Assembly: GCA_015661745.1 (NCBI GenBank)
Contig: DQVL01000159.1
Coordinates: 1 to 11,284 of the forward strand
Source of the DNA: Thermoprotei archaeon
GTDB lineage: Archaea; Thermoproteota; Nitrososphaeria; Geothermarchaeales; JDFR-13
DNA: 11,284 bases
Direction: 5' to 3'
Positions 7,601-11,284 of the stretch are shown piece by piece (position 1 is the stretch's first letter; each line of letters starts with the position of its first letter). Both the position numbers and the translations under genes were made by a program. A model generated the notes under the pieces. That model did not search any database. It was not told the origin of the DNA and saw only the letters and a list, made by a program, of their open reading frames with translations.

Positions 7601-9328
7601 GAATAAGCGATAGGCTGTAAATATAAATTGGTATTCCTCCTGATCAGATGTACCAAATATTATCCTCCCCATATATAGATCTTGTTCTGTTACGATAGGA
7701 ACCTCTATAGACACTATTTTAACAGTTGAATTTACATCTATAATATCTACATTTAACATTGAGGTGATGTTGTTATCTATTTTATAGAAGCCAGTTAGAA
7801 ACATGTTTTTTACGTATAGATTAGTGGGTATTCCATCTAAGTCATATACTGTTATGTTAGCCACGTATGTATCACTGAATACCTGTCTCATATCTATATT
7901 TAAGCTTATATTACTGAATAATAGCGATGCATTTAGGGCATCGACAGTATTAACTAATCCATAGCCATATGAAAATATATCTGTATTTATTGGATCAGAT
8001 GTTGAGACAATAAGATTCTTTATCTCCAATGCATTCAACTCGGGTCTAACCTGTTTTAATAGGGCTGCTACACCCGCCACATGGGGTGTAGACATACTTG
8101 TCCCGCTTAAAGGTATATAATCGCCGCCGTCACCCTCTATCCGTATATCTCCAAGTAGTTGTTCAAGCAGACTCTCTCTAGCCAATGGTGCTATGATATC
8201 TACACCCGGTGCCAAGACGTCTGGTTTAACCCTTACATCACCCGTTGGACCTCTACTACTAAATTCAGCTAGCTCCACATCCTTATCCACCGCCCCAACC
8301 GTAATAGCTAATGTTGAGACTGCCGGGCTACCAAGTGTACTATAATTTGGACCATCGTTACCTGCAGCGACAACGACAACGACATCCTGTTTTACGGCCC
8401 AGTCGACAGCCCTACTTAATGGATCATCACCATCTCCATTAAGACCGCCTCCTAAACTTAGATTGATGACGTCAGCCCCTTTATCTACAGCCTCTTCAAT
8501 ACCTGCTATAATCCAACTTGTTAATCCGAAACCCTCTCTACTAACCACCTTTATATTCATTAGAAGGGCTCCAGGAGCGACTCCCTTGAATGCTCCATTA
8601 CTTGCTAATCCAGTGCCCGCGGCTATTCCAGCTACATGGGTTCCATGTCCATAGTAGTCATATGGATCTTCATCGGGAACCAATGAAATATTATATACTA
8701 TTTTGGATGTTCCATTTGGGAAGTAGAAATCTGGATGCCTCCAGTCAATCCCAGTATCTAAAATAGCTATATATATACCTGATCCATCAATATCAAAACC
8801 GAGTTGATTCTCTAGAATATTCAACCTATTAAAATCCACTATTAATCCAACACTTACATTTAGGTTGAGAGTGACTCTATAGTCTACATTAATATACATC
8901 GGGTCATAATATCTTGTTAATTCAGGTACTTTACCAACTTCAATCTCGAAAGCTATGAAAGGGAGATATTTATATATATACCTTATTTCACCACCCAACT
9001 CTAATATCCGATCGATTAAGTTGAACTTATCTTTATAGGATGTATATTCAGCGATTAAATTTATCTTTTCCCTCGAGATGATATATGGATCGATAATCCC
9101 TATCTCGAGATCATCTATGTTAATAGTTTCTATATATTCCAATGGATAGAGTAGATTAGGTGTAAACGCGATATATGGTTCATCTGATATAACAACTATT
9201 GAATATCCTGGCTCACCTAAACTTCCATCATATTTAAGGTTTTCAATTGGAATGCCGGTAGACACTGGAAGATGTAATGTAATAAATGATGTAATTATAA
9301 ATAGTGTAATAAGTAGGTATAACCTCAT
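4676..9328 (-). CDS. Giant secreted subtilisin-like serine protease (S8) with C-terminal membrane anchor
   Basis: This is an endoprotease exported to the cell surface. Residues 1-24 form a signal peptide (MRLYLL, hydrophobic core, STG). Residues about 85-150 look like an I9-type propeptide (LGGEIRYIYKYLPF, ending in VDYRV). The S8 catalytic domain is about 180-465, with D191 (AILDTGID), H228 (YGHGTHVAG), oxyanion N324 (VAAGNDGPN) and S411 (GTSMSTPHVAG) all intact. There follow about 1000 residues of beta-rich extension, including an Ig/Fn3-like domain near 973-1066 and four tandem repeats at 1171-1520. A membrane helix at about 1524-1543 and the basic tail WRSRGSRV anchor it with the body outside. 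About twenty N-x-S/T sequons are scattered after residue 200, consistent with surface glycosylation. The layout recalls the STABLE protease of Staphylothermus, which is held on the cell-surface scaffold; homology of the extension is not claimed. It lies downstream of livGF with its own promoter and a strong ribosome binding site. Confidence 0.95.
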   Translation of the reverse strand: MRLYLLITLFIITSFITLHLPVSTGIPIENLKYDGSLGEPGYSIVVISDEPYIAFTPNLLYPLEYIETINIDDLEIGIIDPYIISREKINLIAEYTSYKDKFNLIDRILELGGEIRYIYKYLPFIAFEIEVGKVPELTRYYDPMYINVDYRVTLNLNVSVGLIVDFNRLNILENQLGFDIDGSGIYIAILDTGIDWRHPDFYFPNGTSKIVYNISLVPDEDPYDYYGHGTHVAGIAAGTGLASNGAFKGVAPGALLMNIKVVSREGFGLTSWIIAGIEEAVDKGADVINLSLGGGLNGDGDDPLSRAVDWAVKQDVVVVVAAGNDGPNYSTLGSPAVSTLAITVGAVDKDVELAEFSSRGPTGDVRVKPDVLAPGVDIIAPLARESLLEQLLGDIRIEGDGGDYIPLSGTSMSTPHVAGVAALLKQVRPELNALEIKNLIVSTSDPINTDIFSYGYGLVNTVDALNASLLFSNISLNIDMRQVFSDTYVANITVYDLDGIPTNLYVKNMFLTGFYKIDNNITSMLNVDIIDVNSTVKIVSIEVPIVTEQDLYMGRIIFGTSDQEEYQFIFTAYRLFNVYLNTTYNGEAFFTLFIAYDATKGERWILPTGGRIAEDGESYTLWFKLPYGEYKFIGISLNRFMSEDLIIGPITLITREIILDRDVIETMEITDFNKVTLPVKYRGYDLVPIGHLYGVYTPNRDIASIYQYGIWNTSADYEMYLSLETNDKIYLNIQYLQVPLNISGWNYTEILDYTTTYIDSSWIVDRNIRSLVFPRLTQFTLNTGFQSGNNSYLGGFAIFPPKQSFTLLVLGPAYQGANYRILVSDDIQIAGDTESKYFLTFSSGGVISSLSVLDTTSTSRSISPATPEYFLFQRVIKGLVAGAPAMNITTFLLSDVDPIQIPGPYTLSYKLLYGEDIVESGSSNGLPIVGFDNLRDLDQPYTLIVNISNNELNLFNDIDAKFFINSSSLDSEPPILYNLDLLYIGDTLDFDVSILEGFELDRVNIYISWDGGDYMEVTPTLEGIEPQGTYNRYDYTFTLSVDGSRLDIKIFYIDKSGNYVETIYRDVFKRLIDRYDKFPEFDVYPRLLSGDREFTVEVSSDDEYLYGVSIYVDATPVINVPVKDDIELFKFSRELLGVEDRDVSIFNILISTSPYVPEVEKRVGFEVAYTKYVVSYEMVKDRYGLDETAAVELSIRYLHNNSLAGPVEVVVNGTTYFVDDGILIINVTRDSPGLVTYIVEDVRYFNKYIEVSDYIVPSEPIKILFDSIQLLYTGQYSYRVDISRNVDLEFFFNYFIDSSNVEGYLEYKLNGELKRIDVVDGSATITILGGDVGRYIIELVRVVDTNYNLTSDLSLETPIEIIFDRVVIELSTDLDVAQVGLEVDVEVNAYYEYDGTPFEGNIFIDPFPVTRPTPGVVTVRVSGIVDTKYGFSSFTSNELSIYFDELDFNVEVENGFGYIKISIDVLYEDLGQPVDKFFVDGAEYEDIFVDEATGFILQFEKTYNISVPGFEPTTLTVSTTNVYNLGLIIALTLIGAAIIIFIWRSRGSRV
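4700..4759 (-). other. C-terminal membrane anchor of the subtilase
   Basis: Codons for residues about 1524-1543, an unbroken hydrophobic stretch (LGLIIALTLIGAAIIIFI), followed by WRSRGSRV. The positive charges behind the helix are the expected stop-transfer signal, so the protease domain faces outward. Confidence 0.85.
4769..5818 (-). repeat. Four tandem beta-sandwich repeats at the protein level in the subtilase stalk
   Basis: Residues about 1171-1520 hold four units of roughly 75-100 residues. The first three share an ending: PIKILFDSI (1260-1268), PIEIIFDRV (1358-1366) and ELSIYFDEL (1438-1446). Before each ending comes a V-x-D/E-x-x-Y motif: VEDVRYFNKY, VVDTNYNLTS, IVDTKYGFSS; the fourth unit has FEKTYNISV followed by TTLTVSTT just before the membrane helix. 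In mid-unit each has a short linker and VVVNGTTY, YKLNGELKR, IFIDPFPV or FFVDGAEY. The pattern fits Ig-like domains forming a stalk. DNA identity between units is low, so the duplications are old. Confidence 0.65.
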
Positions 9329-9336
9329 AGTTTTTA

Positions 9337-9344
9337 CCCTCCTC
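9337..9344 (-). promoter_or_regulatory. Strong ribosome binding site of the subtilase
   Basis: The minus strand reads GAGGAGGG, eight bases before the ATG at 9328. It is the clearest Shine-Dalgarno sequence in the window and fixes the start. It implies a leader on this message, unlike the leaderless-looking genes nearby. Confidence 0.8.
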
Positions 9345-9360
9345 GAATATCTAGTTATAT

Positions 9361-9391
9361 CTATATATCAAATATATAATTCGATATATAG
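9361..9391. promoter_or_regulatory. Inverted repeat flanking the subtilase TATA box, candidate operator
   Basis: CTATATATC at 9361-9369 is matched by the exact reverse complement GATATATAG at 9383-9391, with 13 bases between. That spacer, read on minus, is GAATTATATATTT, the best TATA box for the subtilase. Counting about 26 bases downstream puts the transcript start near 9350, giving a leader of about 20 bases that includes the GAGGAGGG site. A dimeric regulator bound to both arms would cover the TATA box. In AT-rich DNA a 9-base match can arise by chance. Confidence 0.45.
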
Positions 9392-9402
9392 TTAGAATTG
9401 AT

Positions 9403-10125
9403 TCACCTCTTTATACCTAGATATAACTGTGAGAATTCAGGGTGTTTTAAGAGTTTCTTGGGATCCCCTTCATATCTAATCTCTCCACTCACCAATAGGT
9501 AAGAATAGTCTCCTATCTCAAGAGCCTGCTTTGCATTCTGTTCAACAAGTAATATTGTTAAGTCTAACCTATCCCTCAACTCAATGATTTTATTCATCAT
9601 CATCTTTACAAGTATTGGAGCTAGGTCGGTGGACATTTCATCTAGGAGGAGTAGTTTAGGACTCCTCATTAGTGTCATAGCTATTGCAAGCATTCTTCTC
9701 TCTCCACCACTTAGTGTTCCCGCCTTCCTATCCATGAATCCTTTGAGTTGTGGGAATAGGTTTATAACCTCTTGCATACGTTCCTCTATCAAGTCATCTG
9801 GGAGTAGGTAACCCCCTAATATAAGGTTATCCCTAACAGTTAAGTTGGATGCGATGTTTCTCATCTGTAGAAGATATGATATCCCCATCTTTGCAATATT
9901 ATGTGGTGAAAGACCTACGATTTCCCTACCTTGAAATTTTATGCTTCCACTATATACAGTTGTTAACCCAGCTATTGTATTTAATAATGTTGTTTTCCCA
10001 GCCCCATTTGGACCTACTACAACGGTTATACTCCCCTCCTCAACACTAATGTTAATATCAAACAATACTTTTAGCTTACCATATCCACTATATAGATTTT
10101 GGATCTCAAGTACTTTACCAGCCAC
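9403..10125 (-). CDS. livF: Branched-chain amino acid type ABC transporter, ATP-binding protein LivF
   Basis: This is one of the two ATPases that power a Liv/HAAT-family importer at the inner face of the membrane. Counting from the GTG at 10134: Walker A GPNGAGKT at 41-48, Q-loop Q90, signature LSGGE at 141-145 and Walker B LLLLDE at 161-166. LVEQN at 196-200 has glutamine in place of the switch histidine, as is usual in LivF. The D-loop region reads DEMSTDLAP where relatives usually have DEPSLGLAP. Length is normal for the family. I chose the GTG at 10125 because GGTGA at 10135-10131 is a perfect ribosome binding site five bases upstream; the GTG at 10134 lies inside that site and would add only three residues. 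The gene follows livG with a stop-start junction TGA-A-GTG, so they are co-translated. Substrate may be leucine-type amino acids or other small amides; the ATPase does not tell. Confidence 0.93.
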   Translation of the reverse strand: MAGKVLEIQNLYSGYGKLKVLFDINISVEEGSITVVVGPNGAGKTTLLNTIAGLTTVYSGSIKFQGREIVGLSPHNIAKMGISYLLQMRNIASNLTVRDNLILGGYLLPDDLIEERMQEVINLFPQLKGFMDRKAGTLSGGERRMLAIAMTLMRSPKLLLLDEMSTDLAPILVKMMMNKIIELRDRLDLTILLVEQNAKQALEIGDYSYLLVSGEIRYEGDPKKLLKHPEFSQLYLGIKR

Positions 10126-10126
10126 T

Positions 10127-10906
10127 TCACTCACCTATATAGACTTCTATCACCTTAGGGTCATTAGCAACTTCATCGGGTAGACCCTCAGCAATTATGG
10201 AGCCCCTATCCATAACATATACGTAATCAGCATATGGAAGGGCAATATCAATTCTATGTTCAATAAGGAGGAATGTTACATCCCATTTTGACAATAAATT
10301 CCTTACATAGGATAGTATATCACCAGCATATTTTGGATCTGTACCCCCAATGGGTTCGTCAAGAGCTATTAACTTGGCATTGGTTGCCAATGCCCGGGCT
10401 ACCTCCAACATCTTAAGTTGTCCAGCACCCAATGAAGAGGCTACACTATCCCATTGGTCATCAAGTCCAACACTAGACAGTATATGGAAGGCTCTCTCAA
10501 TATTTTTCCTCTCATCCTTAATCCAGAGCATCTTTAATGGAGCTTTTAATGGATGTTCACCCGAATTCTTAAGTGCTACCAATACATTTTCCAATACTGT
10601 TAACCCCATAAAAGGCTCTGGTATTTGGAAGGTACGGACAAAACCAAGCCTATAAACTTCATGTGGTGGATATCCAGTAATATCCCTGCCATTAAATATG
10701 ACCCTCCCCCCATCAGGCTTTAATACACCTGTACATACATTTACAAAAGTCGATTTACCTGCTCCATTTGGACCCATCAGCATTGTAATTTTATTCCTTT
10801 CAACTCTTAGATTGACGTTATTTACAGCTGTTAATCCACCAAACCTCTTAACTAATTCACGCGTCTCTAGAATATATCTGTTTCCACCCATTAATGAATC
10901 CAACAT
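10127..10906 (-). CDS. livG: Branched-chain amino acid type ABC transporter, ATP-binding protein LivG
   Basis: This is the partner ATPase of LivF in the Liv/HAAT importer. Walker A is GPNGAGKST at 45-53, the Q-loop is in RTFQIPEPF (Q94), the signature region reads SLGAGQLKMLEVARAL from 158, Walker B is LIALDE at 179-184, and the switch histidine is H217 in LLIEHRID. The RTFQIPEPF segment and the loop between the Q-loop and signature (LKNSG...LWIKDERKNIERA) are typical of LivG and distinguish it from LivF. The signature has glycine where serine or proline is usual (LGAGQ). The start at 10906 lies about 30 bases from a palindromic TATA element, so the transcript would be nearly leaderless; an in-frame ATG at 10891 would remove five residues. 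It follows the binding-protein gene after 86 bases that hold a T-rich terminator and its own promoter. Confidence 0.94.
   Translation of the reverse strand: MLDSLMGGNRYILETRELVKRFGGLTAVNNVNLRVERNKITMLMGPNGAGKSTFVNVCTGVLKPDGGRVIFNGRDITGYPPHEVYRLGFVRTFQIPEPFMGLTVLENVLVALKNSGEHPLKAPLKMLWIKDERKNIERAFHILSSVGLDDQWDSVASSLGAGQLKMLEVARALATNAKLIALDEPIGGTDPKYAGDILSYVRNLLSKWDVTFLLIEHRIDIALPYADYVYVMDRGSIIAEGLPDEVANDPKVIEVYIGE
10131..10135 (-). promoter_or_regulatory. Ribosome binding site of livF inside the end of livG
   Basis: The minus strand reads GGTGA, the archaeal Shine-Dalgarno core, formed by the last codons of livG and followed after five bases by GTG at 10125. It argues against the GTG at 10134 as the start. 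Confidence 0.6.
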
Positions 10907-10931
10907 AATAATAATTATGGGTGTTAGATAT

Positions 10932-10941
10932 GATATATATC
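10932..10941 (-). promoter_or_regulatory. TATA box of livGF
   Basis: GATATATATC, itself a palindrome, is centred about 30 bases before the livG ATG at 10906, with an A-rich AAAG before it on the minus strand. No Shine-Dalgarno lies between it and the ATG, which fits a leader of only a few bases. Confidence 0.5.
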
Positions 10942-10948
10942 TTTATGA

Positions 10949-10978
10949 TAAAAATATAATAAAAAAATTATAAAAAAT
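10949..10978 (-). terminator. T-run terminator after the livK-like gene
   Basis: On the minus strand, 15 to 45 bases after the livK stop, there are three T-runs: six, seven and five T in a row, separated by short A/T stretches. Consecutive T-runs without hairpin are the usual archaeal terminator. It partly separates the abundant binding-protein message from livGF, which has its own promoter just downstream. Confidence 0.65.
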
Positions 10979-10992
10979 GTTGGTGTGGTTAT

Positions 10993-11284
10993 TTAAGCTT
11001 CTAGCCACCAAGTATCCCATTCAATACTTCCTGTTGTATATAACCATGTACCAGCCTTCTTCCAGGTATATTCACCATTCTCAAATACGGGGACATACAA
11101 ATCATAGTCTGCAGCGGCTCTATCACCATTCTCATCGAGTGTAAATATTCCTGATGCTCCAGCCATCCTCTCAACGATATTTGGTAGAGCATTCCTTATA
11201 ACTTCTGGGTCATCGCTCTGAGTTGCCTGTATAGATAATGCGATAGCCCATAATGCATCATATGATGCATAGGCATATGCATCG
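10993..11284 (-). CDS. livK: Solute-binding protein of the Liv-type ABC transporter (LivK-like), C-terminal part only
   Basis: The last 96 residues are in the window; the 5' end lies beyond the right edge. The frame was found by reading back from TAA at 10995-10993. It begins DAYAYASYDALWAIALSI, continues DPEVIRNALPNIVERMAG and ASGIFTLDENGDR, and ends in YVPVFENGEYTWKK and a tryptophan-rich tail (EWDTWWLEA). The YDA-x-W-x-x-A-x-A helix, the x-V-I-R-x-A-L helix and the G-x-F-T-L-D-E-N-G-D-R turn are the conserved C-terminal pattern of type-1 periplasmic binding proteins for branched-chain amino acids and related solutes (Peripla_BP_6). It acts outside the cell, capturing the ligand for the importer. 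It comes first in the order livK-livG-livF; the membrane subunits livH and livM are not in the window and may lie upstream. The ligand pocket is mostly outside the window, so the substrate is unknown. Confidence 0.85.
   Translation of the reverse strand, partial: DAYAYASYDALWAIALSIQATQSDDPEVIRNALPNIVERMAGASGIFTLDENGDRAAADYDLYVPVFENGEYTWKKAGTWLYTTGSIEWDTWWLEA

Noticed and set aside
7429..7656. 75-residue frame on the same strand as the subtilase
   Set aside because: It lies fully inside the intact 1550-residue frame, which has no break here.
9941..10183. Plus-strand open frame across the livG/livF junction
   Set aside because: It is the antisense of Walker A and neighbouring residues; both ATPase genes are complete on the other strand.
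11001..11192. 63-residue open frame on the minus strand
   Set aside because: It is a shifted frame of the livK-like gene. The other frame, 10993-11284, gives a clear binding-protein C-terminus.
1..11284. tRNA, rRNA, CRISPR array, transposase or inteins
   Set aside because: I looked on both strands and found no cloverleaf, no spaced direct repeats, no recombinase motifs and no intein motifs in the proteins.

Overview
The window looks like chromosomal DNA of a hyperthermophilic or thermophilic archaeon, most likely Thermoproteota (Crenarchaeota). The DNA is AT-rich by eye, with heavy use of ATA, AGA and AGG codons. The promoters are TATA-type and transcripts often appear leaderless. The few ribosome binding sites are GGTG, GGTGA and GGAGG. 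A geranylgeranyl-reductase-family flavoprotein (archaeal lipid saturation), an archaeal DUF1152 protein and a membrane-anchored giant subtilase all fit this. I cannot name the genus. There are no RNA genes, insertion sequences, CRISPR arrays or origins, and no gene-free stretch over 300 bases.

Layout from left to right. A DUF1152-family gene (minus strand, 3' end cut by the window edge) is broken by an apparent one-base deletion near position 40. It diverges from an M28 zinc aminopeptidase (plus) across a tiny intergenic region with one palindromic TATA element, which lies at exactly the same distance from both start codons. A helical protein of unknown function follows in the -1 frame, overlapping the peptidase by 34 bases; it may be the peptidase's own detached C-terminal domain. 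Convergent to it is a geranylgeranyl-reductase-family FAD enzyme (minus). It diverges across 136 bases from a two-gene plus-strand operon: a Nudix hydrolase of the CoA-pyrophosphatase type, then a coupled 92-residue unknown protein. Convergent to that is a 1550-residue secreted, membrane-anchored subtilisin-like protease (minus) with about 1000 residues of beta-rich extension, including four tandem repeats. Upstream of it on the same strand are livF and livG, the two ATPases of a branched-chain amino acid type ABC transporter, and the C-terminal part of the matching solute-binding protein (livK-like), cut by the right window edge.

The likely joint theme of the right half is use of external protein: the subtilase degrades proteins outside the cell and the Liv-type transporter imports the products. 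The M28 aminopeptidase in the left half has no export signal and could finish peptide breakdown inside the cell. This grouping is inference from neighbourhood. The GGR, Nudix and DUF1152 genes have no evident link to it.

I see no clearly new defence or mobile system. The points most worth following up are the symmetric bidirectional promoter, the two -1 frame breaks in the first 2 kb, the repeat architecture of the giant protease, and the perfect inverted repeat flanking that protease's TATA box.
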